A stretch of DNA of 64,000 nt from Flaccisagitta enflata (GCA_965153355.1 OZ231127.1:35092001-35156000); one strand, 5' to 3'; counted from the first letter of the stretch, positions 42,512 through 54,704 are shown. The notes: a model not told the origin generated them from the letters alone. Numbers and translations: made by a program.

Positions 42512-42904
42512 TTTTTGTCTGATCGTCAAAATTCACTGTGGGATTTTGGCTTTTCCTTTTCATGGCCCATTTTTTAACATCCTTCTCTAGCTCGCTCATT
42601 CTAGTTTTTCTGGGCATCAAATACAGTACGACCCCACATAAACGATGTTCAGAAGATCAAAGGGTATAAGAATTAAAAACTTACATTCTGAGAAAGGATG
42701 AGATGATCCTACGTGGCTTAACGCTTCTATAGAGACAAAATGTCAGTCAGTTAAATCTTATTTCACGTGAACACAATTCTCGATTTTATTCCCAGATTTA
42801 TATCCTTCAGTTTGACTCGGCAGCCTCTTTTTCCCCCTCTACTCAATCGCGTGCGGCATTTTAATAAAAGGTTATCGAGCGAAAAATTCTCCTCCTTCTC
42901 ACCA

Positions 42905-42906
<2 letters not shown>

Positions 42907-42949
<43 letters not shown>
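42907..42949. repeat. (CT)n microsatellite
   Basis: CT run immediately before a GAAT array. Confidence 0.95.
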
Positions 42950-42956
42950 GAATGGC

Positions 42957-43066
42957 AGGGAATGAATGAATGAATGAATGAATGAATGAATGAATGAATG
43001 AATGAATGAATGAATGAATGAATGAATGAATGAATGAATGAATGAATGAATGAATGAATAAATGAT
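42957..43066. repeat. (GAAT)n microsatellite
   Basis: About 27 almost perfect GAAT units. Confidence 0.97.
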
Positions 43067-44400
43067 AACGACAAAAACAAGCTCTGCAGAAACGGGTCGA
43101 GATGACCGTTGGCATTCCGTTAAAATAAAGCCTTTTGATAAACACCGGAAATATGGGCGGTCAGGCCCGGCCCAGACGGTTTGTCACAACCAACCGACAC
43201 TCCGACAGTTGGATTGACAGGCGGAACGTTAGATAGATTGACAGTAACTTTTTAAAGATCAAATCTCATGTTCATAAAATGCATCAGTTTGAGCCTCTAA
43301 ACTCGGTAGTGCTGATTTGACCTCATGGTATCAACATGAATATCACTCAATCTTTCGCAAATTATTGATAGTTAATTGGATAAATATACAATATGTGCGA
43401 TATATGTAAGACCTCTTTGGATAAAAGTCCTTTGACCGACATCGATAATGTGGAGCTTTGATTCTGAAAAGGAAGCCGCGAGTGCAAAAGAGCATATTTT
43501 TGAATGACTTTTAAGCACTAACAGGGTGACCAGAGAAATCTGCACTGGCTTAAAATTCCTAATCAACTTTGAACGGGCACCGCTTCTTGGTTTTGGGTCA
43601 TTAGCTTTATTTGTTTAGAAGCAGCGCTTTGTTTAGACGCAGCGCTCCTTCAAAAATGATTCAGAAAGCCAGTGCAGACTATCTCTGCGCACCGTGCCTC
43701 TTTTTTACATTTGATTCTTTTAAAGGTTCCTTTAAAAAGGTTTTAAATATGGAAAGAACTGAGGAATGGAAATTTGTGGACTCAAAATTGCAAATAGAAT
43801 CATAAATCATTTTTAAAAAAGAGGGAAAAAACGAGGGGAGATTTGACTTTTAATTCGCACGGATTTTATCTTTGGCAATTGTCTCCCCTAAAAGTCATCG
43901 CTCATGGATGAAAATTTTTTTTAAAATTGCTCATGGGGGATTTGAGGGTCGTACCAAAGGCGCCCGTGTCTGTCCGTCTGTTTATCAGTCTGTTTGTCTG
44001 CCTGTCTATCTGTCTGTCTTTCCGTCCGTCTTTCGGTTTTTCTGCCTTTCTATCTGTTTGTCGGGATGTATCTATGGAACAGTATAGGGGCCCTTGAGAG
44101 GCATCTTTATATCACAAAAAATCTGCATCCCTTACAGAACTTCTTTGGCTGGTAGGTCCGTTAAAGCGTTAGAGCAAAATTAAACAATTTGGAAATGACT
44201 GTGAAATGTGAGTAAGCGGGTAGGACGAGAGAACATTCACAACTGAGTTGGATTTTTTTTTCTTTTTTTTTTCTTTTTTTTTTGCTGTGTGTGTGACAGT
44301 GTGAGCCCCAGAGGGTAGAGAGTGAATGGTCGCAGAAGCTGTAGGTTGCTCGTTGCCTCTTATAGTCTATGTTAGGATGTGGCAATGAGTCTTTTTAAGA
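43067..44400. other. No recognisable gene
   Basis: Contains a short GTCT-rich patch (~43968-44050) and T-runs near 44250. Frames lack motifs. Confidence 0.3.
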
Positions 44401-44645
44401 AGGGTATCCCCTATCCTTGCTTGACTGTGATTTGTGGTTCGAGACTTATATTTGAGCCACACAAATTTGAGCTCAAAGCCTGGGATGTGAGCCTCAAGGC
44501 AGGAGGAATGAGCCTTGAGGCTAGAATTCGAGCTTTGAAGCTGGAATTTGAATCTTAGAGGCGGTAGATAAAGAAAGAAGAGAAGGAGAAATTTCGCTAA
44601 CATGTAGAAGCGTAGGTCATCAGCCTCTTTGGGGCTGCTGCCCAA
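44400..44645 (+). mobile_element. Degenerate family C fragment (C5)
   Basis: GAGCCTCAAGGCAGGAGG-type minisatellite, GAGAAGGAGAAATTTCGC, GTAGGTCATCAGCCTC and the hairpin end TTTGGGGCTGCTGCCCAAA. Confidence 0.65.
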
Positions 44646-44829
44646 ATGCCGATGTAAAATCATAGGATTTCTCAACATAGAACGCTAAAGAAAAATTGTA
44701 TCCGGTTACTAAGTGCTGTGTGCACTAGGCGGTTGGTTGCATTTAAGGGGCTTGAATTGCTTTTATTTCCCGATACTTGGAGGTTCCCCATAGACTGTAC
44801 TGTTAACAAGGATATGCTTGAATCGGAAT

Positions 44830-44993
<164 letters not shown>

Positions 44994-45111
44994 CATACAG
45001 ATACAGAAACGGAGAGGAAGGGGTTGGACTAAGAAGCGGAGATTTGCTTCTCCGGCCTTCTTTCCCGCGGGAAATCAAAGACGAACCAAGATTAGCTCTC
45101 GCGGGGGTTTT

Positions 45112-46004
45112 ACCGCCTCGGAGGTTAGGAGGTAACACAAATGAATATATAACACAATCATACCGCCTTAGAGGTTAGGGGGTAACACAAATGAATATAT
45201 AACACAATCATACCTTCTTAGAGGTTAGGAGGTAACACGAATGAATATATAACACCATCATAGTGCCTTAGAGGTTAGGAGATAACACTAATGAATATAT
45301 AACACAATCATACCGCCTTAGAGGTTAGGGGGTAACACGAATGAATATATAACACAATCATAGTGCCTTAGAGGTTAGGAGGTAACACAAATGAATATAT
45401 AACACAATCATACCGCCTTAGAGGTTAGGAGGTAACACAAATGAATATATAACACAATCATAGTGCCTTAGAGGTTAGGAGGTAACACAAATGAATATAT
45501 AACACAATCATACCGCCTTAGAGGTTAGGAGGTAACACAAATGAATATATAACACAATCATAGTGCCTTAGAGGTTAGGAGGTAACACATATGAATATAT
45601 AACACAATCATACCGCCTTAGAGGTTAGGAGGTAACACAAATGAATATATAACACAATCATAGTGCCTTAGAGGTTAGGAGGTAACACAAATGAATATAT
45701 AACACAATCATACCGCCTTAGAGGTTAGGGGGTAACACAAATGAATATATATCACAATCATACCACCTTAGAGGTTAGGAGGTAACGCAAATGAATATAT
45801 AACACAATCATACCGCCTTAGAGGTTAGGAGGTAACGCAAATGAATATATAACACAATCATACTGCTTTAAAGGTGAGGTTGTAACACAAATGAATATAT
45901 AACACAATCATACTGCCTTAGAGGTTAGGAGGTAACACAAATGAATATATGACACAATCATACCGCCTTAGAGGTTAGGAGGTAACACAAATGAATATAT
46001 GACA
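45112..46004. repeat. 50-bp satellite array with alternating variants
   Basis: About 18 tandem 50-bp units (TTAGAGGTTAGGAGGTAACA, then CAAATGAATATATAACACAA, then TCATACCGCC or TCATAGTGCC). In the middle the ACCG and AGTG forms alternate, giving a 100-bp dimer period. Units near both edges are more diverged. No coding frame. Confidence 0.97.
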
Positions 46005-46309
46005 CGTCGTAGTCTGGGGGGAAATAAGTATCCGATCAGGTTAAGATACTGTATCCTTTCTGTATCTCTTCTAATATCCTTTTCTGATAACCATATCGGA
46101 TATTTTCGGATACTTAGGAATTGCGCAAAGTTTGAATGATATTTTTAATCAATCCCTTGATCTCATAAGAGGCCAGGATGAAAAACATGATACAGAAAAG
46201 TGAAAGTTATGATTTCTCGCTTTAACAAATGCGACTGAGCAATTAGCAACAGATAGGGGAGGGTAGAAAAGGATTAACATTTCACAAAATCGCACTCCGT
46301 TTCCATCTA

Positions 46310-46311
<2 letters not shown>
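46005..46311. other. GATAC/ATATCC-rich terminus-like patch, rest unassigned
   Basis: 46025-46115 has repeated ATCCGAT / GGATACT motifs in both orientations, resembling the subterminal repeats of a hAT element, but no partner end was found. Confidence 0.35.

Positions 46312-46374
<63 letters not shown>
46312..46374. repeat. (CT)n microsatellite
   Basis: Perfect CT run of about 31 units. Confidence 0.97.
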
Positions 46375-46379
<5 letters not shown>

Positions 46380-46559
46380 ATGAAGTAAATCAAGCACTTT
46401 CAGTATTTCTTTCGAATCAGACGCTCATTTCAGCAAGCGAGCGCAATCATTCAAATTTTAACCAGAGAAACTGCGACTGCAGAAAAATCGCAAAATGTTT
46501 ACAATCTCATAAAAACTCATCATTCATGTTACTCGTCATTTCCTCCATTATCATATTCA

Positions 46560-46736
46560 TCTACAGTTAGATCAATAGTTTGGAATAGGCCTGATAGAGC
46601 TCGGAATAGGTCTGATAGAACTCGAGATAGATCTTAGAATTCATGTTTCTTGTTAAAATATATTTATCTATGGTTAGGTCAATAGAGCTTGGGATAGATC
46701 TGATAGAGCTCGGAACAGGTCTGATTGTGCTCGGAA
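46560..46736. repeat. Short minisatellite (GATAGAGCTCGGAATAGGTCT)
   Basis: Imperfect ~21-bp units (GATAGAGCTCGGAATAGGTC) repeat several times; the host sequence continues at 47812 after two inserted MITEs. Confidence 0.6.
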
Positions 46737-46738
46737 TA

Positions 46739-47165
46739 CACTTTTTTTTATAAGAACCTAGTTAATAAGAACATCAAGGCTTCAAATAACCTCAAAATTA
46801 AGAACATCTTTGGATCATATGAAGGCTTCAAATCTTGAGAAAAAAATTCTGCTTACAATATGATTTGAAGAACATTAGGAGAACACTTGAATTTTAGTGT
46901 AATTAAGATGATATTTTATAATTTTTAAATAAACATCTTGAAAATATCCCTAGACTTTAATAATTGACAATTTTTTTAACAGGATTTAATAGAAATGTGT
47001 TTGGTGTAATTGATTAATAGTATATAATAAGGTTTCCTATAGTTTATATAGTATTTAAAATTAAGAACTCTTAAAACGTTGAAGGCTTTATTTAGCCTTG
47101 AAAATAAGAACATAAAGCCTTAGAAAAAAAAATGACGTTCTTATAAAAAAATAAAAAAAAGAGTG
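46739..47165. mobile_element. MITE, 427 bp, ends CACTTTTTTTTATAAGAAC (TA target)
   Basis: Left CACTTTTTTTTATAAGAAC and right (other strand) CACTCTTTTTTTTATTTTTT leading to TATAAGAAC are inverted. TA stands at 46737-46738 and 47166-47167. The interior repeats AAGGCTTCAAATAACC-like sequence in both orientations. Confidence 0.75.
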
Positions 47166-47167
47166 TA

Positions 47168-47809
47168 CAGTGGGACCTCGGTTTGAGGGATTTCTAGAGA
47201 CTGACTATTCTTGTCTCTTAAATCCGAAATCCCTTAAATTGAATTCATTGTTTTGTTAAGGAATTTTTTTTGTTAGTTGTTAATGATTGCTTAATTCATA
47301 ATGTAACCACATTTTTTTGCTTTAAGTATGATCATCTAAAATGATTAAGGCAGTTCATGGCAGGATATTCATGGCACAAAAATATTTCATTATTTGTTGA
47401 TAATTTTTTTCTTAAAAATTTTATCAAAATCTAATTATTTTTGCAAAATCCATCAAATCTACCTAAAATTTCCCCTGATATAAGGGATATTTTCAAAAAC
47501 TTGTCTCTTAAATCCGAATATCCCTTAAATAGAGGTTCCTTAAATAAAGGTTTTTTAACATTGGAAAAGCCTGAAACAAGGCCGGATACACGGCAATCCA
47601 GTCGCGGACGGTTGGGCAGGAGCAGTAATGCGAAAACCGCCCGGAATTCAAAAATGTGACGGACCGACGGACCGACCGACGGACCGACCTACCGACACAG
47701 CTAGGTGCAGAGTCGCGTGTCCGCGACTAAAAATTTAGGACCAGACAGTGTTATCTCTTAAATGCGGATATCCCTTAAATAGAGGTGCCACTAAGGTGGG
47801 ATTCCACTG
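47168..47809. mobile_element. MITE, 642 bp, ends CAGTGGGACCTCGG (TA target)
   Basis: Left CAGTGGGACCTCGGTTTGAG, right (other strand) CAGTGGAATCCCACCTTAGT, with TA at 47166-47167 and 47810-47811. CTTAAATCCGAAATCCCTTA motifs occur near both ends. A family A copy is nested inside. Pogo/Tigger-like termini. Confidence 0.78.
47575..47733 (+). mobile_element. Family A variant copy (A17), nested
   Basis: AACAAGGCCGGATACACGG, CAGTCGCGGACGGTTGGGC, GACC array, and stem-loop AGTCGCGTGTCCGCGACT then AAAAA. The left AGTCGCGGAC is the exact complement of the stem-loop 3' arm GTCCGCGACT, unlike standard A copies. Confidence 0.88.
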
Positions 47810-47939
47810 TAGGTCTAAGAATTCATGTTTCTTGTCATTTCATTCATTATCAGTTTTTATCACACTCATCCATGGCTAAGTCATTAGAGGTTGATCTCAC
47901 GTTTCGTTATGCGCGCGAAAAACCGTTACCCTCCTCCAC

Positions 47940-49330
47940 TTAAGGTAGGGGTTGAGCAACAACTTGAAATTCTAAGGCTGAGAGCGCATCTTGTTTTGAA
48001 AAAAACTTGCCCCCTGAAGTGTTGAGAGTCAATGAAGGCGCAAATCACCACTGATCTAGGCGTTCTTGGTTTTGTTCGATGGAGATTCGATTTCTCTCGC
48101 CGTCAGTTTTAACTAAACATCATTTTCTCCTTAGGGGCCCCTAAAGGCCCCCAAAAAAGCCCTTATTGAGATTTTTTTTTGAAAAAAAAAAGTGGGGTGC
48201 AATCAATAGAAAAATGTTTGATTTGCCTAGATCCAAAATCTTGTATTTTCATTTTTTTTTTTTTAATTTTGAAAATTTTTGTCGCGCGTCCACTATGCAT
48301 CCTAGGAACCGCCAGGACGATTTTTGGATTACTGTAAGTTTCTTTATTGTTTTGTTTAGTTTTAAGGTGCAGGAATCAATATCCGATCATTCAAAAATAT
48401 TTCATCTGGCACTTTTTGAAAAAATTCAAAAATTAACAATTTTGCATCTTATTTTGCATGCAGAATTAACTAAGTACGTAGATAATATTTTTTGATAGTA
48501 TTTTTGAATTCCTGATGTAATTTTCTTTCATTTGATAGGTCACACTGTATATTTTCATGAAAAAATAGAATTTTCAATTTTTAAGCTACCGTTATTAATC
48601 TTTAACGGCAGCTTAAAAATTGAAAATTTTATTTTTTCATGAAAATATACAGTGTAACCTATCAAATGAAAGAAAATTGCATCAGGAATTCAAAAATACT
48701 GTCAAAAAATATTTTCTACTTACCTAGTTGATTCTGCATGTAAAATAAGATGTAAAATTGTTAATTTTTGATTTTTTTCAAAAAGTGCCAGATGAAATAT
48801 TTTTTAATGATTGGATATTGATTCCTGCACCTTAAAACTATACAAAACAATAGAGAAACTTACAGTAATCCAAAAACGTCCTGGCGGTTCTTAAGATGCA
48901 TAGTGCGTCAGGGACGTCAGGAAAAAAAATTACAAAATGTTTTTTTTTGAAAATGGTTTTCAAAAGTAGGGTGCAATCAATAAGAAATTGTTTGATTTGC
49001 CTAGATCCAAAATCTTGTTTTTTCATTTTTTTTTTCAAAAAACTTAAAAATTTTTGTGTCGGGCGTTAGAGAGATCAAAAAAAAAATTATAAAATATCTT
49101 TTTTAAAAATGGTTTTTAAAAGTGGGGTGCAATCAATAGGAAATTGTTTGATTTGCCTAGATCCAAAATCATGTATTTTCATTTTTTTTCTTCAAAAAAT
49201 TGGGGGCAAGTTCAAAGAAAGAACGGAAAAAAAGAGCGACGGTCTTCTCTTTTACTTTTTAAGTAGGAAAAAGGCTGTAACTTCTAAACTATTGATGCGA
49301 TTGTCCTGAAATTTAAAATACTAGCTGACG
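47940..49330 (+). repeat. Dispersed repeat F, copy 1, with ~160-bp tandem units
   Basis: Starts GGTAGGGGTTGAGCAACAAC and includes CTAGGCGTTCTTGG and TTAGGGGCCCCTAAAGGCCC, then three units of TGGGGTGCAATCAATAG...GATTTGCCTAGATCC (about 48190, 48968 and 49125). The reverse complement recurs in two parts around 54040-54402 and 55577-56010. Confidence 0.75.
48292..48907. mobile_element. Fold-back element inside repeat F
   Basis: Arms of ~290 bp: CACTATGCATCCTAGGAACC at the left returns as GGTTCTTAAGATGCATAGTG at the right, meeting near 48600. It interrupts one ~160-bp unit of repeat F. Confidence 0.8.
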
Positions 49331-49819
49331 TCATGCTTCTCGACGTACGAGCCAAAAATCTTGATTGTGAACCGTCATAAAGTTGAACACACTTCTTTGC
49401 CTACTTAAGGCGTGTTTCTGCTCCAGCGTTTGTTTTGAACTACGTAGGTTACAAAAGTTTGGCTACGTACCTCATAACCCGGTGCGCCTTGCCAAACCAG
49501 TTTTGGTGACATTAAGTAATTTAAAGGGGGTCTAAAATAGGGTCAAAGGGACTATTTCGTCCTATCCGGATTCTGTCCCTGCAAGCAAAATACAAGCTTA
49601 ACCAACCAAAAAATGTCCATGAGAATCATTTCATAGCTTCTAAGCAATCATTGTCCTTCTAGTGGAATGTACAAAAAAACTGGACTCGTTATTTCAGCTG
49701 TTAAGTGCTGATAAAAAAAAAATGAAACTGAGTACTCTGCCTCTTTATTTTTTTGTCATTTTCCGCTCAGAATTAAGAGTATCTACTATCTATTTTTTAA
49801 ACCCGTTTTTGCTTTGATA
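49331..49819. other. No recognisable feature
   Basis: Plain AT-rich sequence. Confidence 0.3.
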
Positions 49820-50355
49820 CCGTATTTCTTGTAATAAGCGCCCCGGGCGCTTTTGAAATTGAAATGAAATATTGTTATTTCAAACCTGCAATTAGCGCCC
49901 CCTTTTCACTCAAGTTGTTATTCTGTTTTATAAAATTTACATTTTTGGACAAATCATTTTAAAATTCAAATTATTAAATCACTAAAAAAGAGAATGTTTT
50001 GTTATATTGCATCTGATTCTCAAATGGTCTTTCCTAAAAAAATCAAATTTCCAAGAAAGTTTTCATGATTTTTAAAAAAACAAGGCCGGATACACGGCTA
50101 CCGAAGTCGCGTGCGGGTGGGCAGGGGCCATATTTGAGGTCACCAGACCATTTGGGCAGGAGCAGTGAGGTTGAAAAAATAAAATCATAAAAAAAAGTAA
50201 AGTGTGACCAACCAACCAACCAACCAACCGACGGACAAAGCAGGTTGTAGAGTAGCGTGCATGCGACTAAAAACACCCTTATCACAAGCTCATTCTTTCA
50301 TGAAATAAGAGGTGGGCGCTAATTAGAGGGGGGGCGGTAAATGCAAGAAATACGG
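49820..50355. mobile_element. MITE family K, copy 2 (TA target site)
   Basis: CCGTATTTCTTGTAATAAGC at the left and, from the other strand, CCGTATTTCTTGCATTTACC at the right, flanked by TA (49818-49819 and 50356-50357). A family A copy is nested inside. Confidence 0.85.
50080..50273 (+). mobile_element. HINE-like family A copy (A18), nested in MITE K
   Basis: ACAAGGCCGGATACACGGC, AGTCGCGTGCGGGTGGGCAG, CAACCAACC array, damaged stem-loop AGTAGCGTGCATGCGACT then AAAAA. Confidence 0.88.
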
Positions 50356-50365
50356 TAATAAGCAA

Positions 50366-50582
50366 ATTTTTAGTCGCGTGCTACGCGACTATACCCCGCT
50401 TTGCCCGTCGGTTGGTTGGTTGGTCGGTCGGTCGGCCGGTCGGTCGGTCCCCATTTTACTTTTTTTATGTTTTTGCGGTCTTTGGCCTCACTGCTATTTG
50501 CCAAATGCAAACTCAAATAACTCAAATACTGCCCCTGCCCACCTGCACGCGACTGAGGTAGCCGTGTATCCAGCCTTGTTTT
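50366..50582 (-). mobile_element. HINE-like family A copy (A19)
   Basis: Stem-loop AGTCGCGTGCTACGCGACT, GGTTGGTCGGTCGG array, TGCCCACCTGCACGCGACTG, GTGTATCCAGCCTTGTT. It starts 9 bp after MITE K and has the opposite orientation to A18. Confidence 0.9.
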
Positions 50583-51660
50583 TTTCCATCCCATCGACAA
50601 CTAGTTGAGGGACTTTTGTCCCAATTTAAGGATTTTTTTCAGTTCCAATGCAGAGAAATGAATATTTTTCTGCCCCCTCGTTTTCAGGTGTCACACTTAA
50701 GTCACACTCAAAATAGTCCCCTCTGGCGCCGAAACAATATGTATTTCATTCAATTCCTCAATGTGACATAAAAAAAGCCGATTAAATTCTACATATGTCG
50801 GAGTGCAATCGAAGACAAAATTTGATCAGTCAAAATGTTTTTTTAGCAATATTATAGATGTTGTAAATTGATACATTTTATAAATGAAAAATAATAATTT
50901 TTTTGTATTTAGACTATTTTTGCATTACAAACAATTTTTGTGTCCAAAGTAACTATGAAATGTAGGGATAAACATCCAAAAAACGAAAGTTTTCAAAAAA
51001 AATTTTACTTTACACTCGACATGTCTTGGGTAAAATTATAACTTTGCATAGAGATTCAAAAATTGTCATTTCCAAAAACATGGCGTCTTTCTAAAAACTC
51101 ATGAGATAAGGGCCATGTGTTCGGAAATGCAAAATTTTTCATTTAGAAGCAGAATTATAATTTTACCCTACAACTTTCTGAACTTTTCCTCTCATTTTTG
51201 GGAGAAATTTTCCTGTTTTATTGAATAACTTTGGACTTAACCAACATATAATTGAAAATTTTTATATTGTTTTCATTTTTTTATATTCTTAAAGAAATCA
51301 GGAGTACAAATTTTTTTATTTCAAAACCTGTCACTAACTAGGATAACTATGCATAACAAGATATTGTGATTGAAAGTCAAATTTTGTCTTCGTTTTCACC
51401 CCGACATATGCACCTATCAGTGAGCGAGTGCTGAATTGTAACGCTCTCCTTTTAGTCCAGGATTTAAAGAAAAGGACTCGGCGACTTCGGAAGAAAACCT
51501 GAAAATTTGCATCAGAGACAAGGATGCACGGGATTTTCAAAAGCGTTCGCTTTCGCGTTTTCAAGCAGCTCGCGCATCGCGTTACGCATCGCATCCATCG
51601 TTTTTGGTTGCTAACGCGTTCGCGTTACGCGTTTTCAACGCTTCCTATACGTTTCTTACA
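50583..51660. other. AT-rich sequence, then CG-rich GCGTTACGC repeats
   Basis: Nothing was recognised up to 51530. From 51540 to 51650 AACGCGTTCGCGTTACGCG-type motifs cluster; similar GATGCGTTTGCATCC motifs occur at 52470-52610. The two flank the GAAA tract and may be ends of one element. Confidence 0.4.
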
Positions 51661-51688
51661 GAAAGAAAGAAGGAAAGTAGAATAGAAT

Positions 51689-51748
<60 letters not shown>

Positions 51749-51984
51749 AGGAAAGAAATGAAAGAAGGAAAGAAAGAAGCAATGAAAGAAAGAAGGAAAG
51801 AAAGAACGAAGGAAAGAAAGAATGAAGGAAAGAAAGAACGAAGGAAAGAAAGAAAGAAAGATGGAAAGAAAGAAGGAAAGAAAGAAGGAAAGAAAGAAAA
51901 AAGAAAGAAAGAAAGAAAGAAAGAAAGAGAGAAAGAAAGAAGGAAAGAAGAAATGAAGGAAAGAAGGAAAGAAGGAAAGAAGGA

Positions 51985-52040
<56 letters not shown>

Positions 52041-52044
52041 GAAG
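51661..52044. repeat. (GAAA)n / (GGAAA)n microsatellite
   Basis: About 380 bp of GAAA with scattered GGAA and TGAA variants. Confidence 0.97.
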
Positions 52045-52238
52045 AAACAAGGCCGGATACATGGCTACCGTAGTCGCGGGTGGGCGAAGCAGTAACAAAA
52101 AAGGCTAACCAGGCATTTGGGCAGGAGCAGCGATGCAAAAAACACCCACAAACCCCCAAACAGCTGAGTGTCACGGAAGGACTTACCGACGGACCAACGC
52201 ACCGATATGGCGAGTTGTAGTCGCGTGCACGCAAAAAA
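52045..52238 (+). mobile_element. HINE-like family A copy (A20)
   Basis: AACAAGGCCGGATACATGG, AGTCGCGGGTGGGCGAAGCA, GACGGACC array, incomplete stem-loop GTAGTCGCGTGCACGC then AAAAAAA. Confidence 0.85.
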
Positions 52239-52302
52239 AGTAACCAAGGATTGAAATGTTGTCGTTGCAAATGGTCTCCCACCCCAAACACATACACACA
52301 AA

Positions 52303-52386
52303 CGCGCGCGCGTGTGCGCACACACACACACACACACATACACACACACACACATGTACACGCACCCGCACACGCACACGCACAAA
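52303..52386. repeat. (CA)n microsatellite
   Basis: CACACA and CACGCA run. Confidence 0.95.
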
Positions 52387-52614
52387 TGCACACAGACAAC
52401 CACAACCATGTTTTTAATGTTTTTGTGTTTTGAATTTGGAGGTCAAAGATAAGGACAGGGCAAAATAACATAGATGCGAATGCTTTGGGGAGGATGCGCG
52501 TTCGCATCCACTCCTAAGTTCCATCAGATGCGTTTGCATCCTTATCCGCGTTTAACAAAATCTCGCGCATCCTCTGCGTTCGCATTCGCATCCCGGATCG
52601 CATCCTTATCCCTG

Positions 52615-53812
52615 ATTTGCATACATAGTCAGTTTTTTGTGCTGAAGAAGACTAGATGGGGTACACGTCTGATTTTTTAGTGTGGCCCATGAAATCATTT
52701 TCGATGGGGTACACGTCTGATTTTTTAGTGTGGCCCATGAAATCATTTTCGAAAAAAGGGCTATGTTTTAATTTTGGGGTAAAATTTTTTTTTTTTTGAG
52801 CTAGAAGTCTGATATTACCCCAATTTACTCTAAAAAGAAATTGAAAAAATTCCATGTTTCTTTTGTATTTTTGGCTAAAAAAACAAAAAATTGAGTTTCA
52901 GAATTAAAGCCTGATTTTTGAAAAAGGCTAGTTCTAGAAAAATATTGAAATTATTGGCGCTCACTTCGAAAATCAATCGTCTTTAAGTGCATCAACTTAT
53001 TCCCAAACTTTCTGAGAGGTACATCAACCCAAAAAGACAAAAAATCATTTCAAAGTTTTAAAAAAAAAATCTCAAAATCTTGCATTTTAGATTTCCTGGG
53101 ACATTTGGTTATGCAACGGCCAAACGCTTCAAGCAATTTGCCTAAAACTTTGTATGCAAGTCCCTACATGTAAGGGGCATATCCAAGCCAAATTTCAGCT
53201 TATTAATCAAACAATGAACTTTTTCCTATATCACAGAGGGTAAAAAAATGCTAAATTTTGATATTTTTGCCTTAGACTTTGAATTGTTTTTTTGTCTTTT
53301 TGGGTTAGTGTACCCCTCTGTAATTTTGAAAATAAGTTGGTACACTTGATGGCAACAGATTCCCCAAGTGGGCACCATTAATTTTGATATCTTCCTGAAA
53401 CTAGCCCCATTTTAACCACCCCTAAATTTTGAAACTCATTTTTTCATTTTTTTGGCAAAAAAATGAAAAAAACCACAAAATTTTCTAACTTTTTTTGCTC
53501 TTTAGGTCAATTAGGATAAAATCAATGTTTGAAAACATAGCCCTTTTTTTGAAAATAGGCCTAGATTTTAAACAGCAATATCTCTGCTTCTACTGAACCA
53601 ATTTTGCACAAATTTTGTATGCAAGTAGAAAAAAGGCATATTTTTCTTCCCCTAATTTTATGGTGATCAATCAATTTGTTTAACGTCAGTGCAACTTCAA
53701 AGTTTTTTTTTTTTTTAGATGCGTTTTTTTATAAGGTACACTAAAAAATCAGACATGTACCCCTTCTAGTCTTCTTCAGCACCGAAAACTGACCCTGTAT
53801 GCAAATTTTAAG
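52615..53812. mobile_element. 1.2-kb element with ~70-bp inverted ends
   Basis: Left TTTGCATACATAGTCAGTTT followed by GTGCTGAAGAAGACTAGA and GGTACACGTCTGATTTTTTA; the right end carries the same text inverted (TAAAAAATCAGACATGTACC, TCTAGTCTTCTTCAGCAC, GCAAATT). A 50-bp piece is tandemly doubled at 52657-52756. The interior is AT-rich and non-coding. Confidence 0.75.
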
Positions 53813-54039
53813 GCTTTCTTCCAAAGTCGCCAAGATCTATTCTTTTATTCCTTTTAGAGACTGGACTACTTTAATTCTTTGCTTCGCCGTCCTCGCAGCT
53901 CACGCGGCTAAATACATCTCAGGCGAGCCACCATAGTAGCGGTATTGTAACACTTAAATTTCAAGAACAGCTTGAGCGATTACGACAATTTTTGGTACGG
54001 AGAGTACGAAGACTGACGAAGGTGATACCTAAAATGTGT

Positions 54040-54402
54040 AATCAATTAAAAAAGGCTCCCCCATTCAAATTTTTAAATTTTTTTGAAAAAGATAATGTTA
54101 CAGGATTTTGGATCAAGGTGAATTGAATAATTTCCTATCAACTGCATCCCACTTTTGAAAACCATTTTTCAAAAAAAATATTTTGTGATTTTTTTTTCGA
54201 AGTCCCTGACGCGCGACACATTTCGACACATTTTGAGAAAAAAAATGAAAATACAAGATTTTGGATCTAGGCAAATAAAACAATTTCCTATTGTTTGCAC
54301 CCCACTTTTGAAAACCATTTTTAAAAAATGTTTTGTAATTTTTTTAAGTCCCTGACGCGCGACACAGAAATTTTCAAAGTTTTTTGAAAAAAAGTGAAAA
54401 TA
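54040..54402 (-). repeat. Dispersed repeat F, copy 2 (left part)
   Basis: Reverse complement of the ~160-bp units at 48190-49200, with GGATCTAGGCAAAT and TTGCACCCCACTTTTGAAAA repeated twice. It resumes at 55577 after the pogo-like insertion. Confidence 0.75.
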
Positions 54403-54640
54403 CAGTGGAACCCCGCAATAACGGATCTCAAGGGATTAACTGTTTTTTTCCGGTTGTGCCGAATTCCGGTGTTGCCAAATTGACTAATCTTGATCATGAT
54501 TTAGCAAAGAATAACCAAAACTTTGACGCAGGGAGACAGAACAAATATTATAATAAAAAGATAACGTGAAAAGCGATTATGACAATAGATAGGTACAGAT
54601 AGGTGTAGGGTAAAAAGAATGTCCCAATGACAGACTGGCA

Positions 54641-54647
54641 GACAGAC

Positions 54648-54704
<57 letters not shown>

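Noticed and set aside
42339-42620. Minus-strand ORF starting MPRKTRMSELEKDVKKW as a pogo transposase N-terminus
   Set aside because: The second half is the non-coding inverted ends of the 166-bp MITE at 42346-42511; the remaining ~45 residues show no clear HTH pattern.
45112-46004. CRISPR-like array (regular 50-bp spacing)
   Set aside because: The entire 50-bp unit is repeated with no unique spacers; it is satellite DNA in a eukaryotic context.
51656-52507. A 283-codon minus-strand open frame (FLSFFLSFFLS type)
   Set aside because: A 4-bp GAAA repeat is read as a 4-residue periodic peptide; it then crosses a family A copy and a CA repeat, so it is not a gene.
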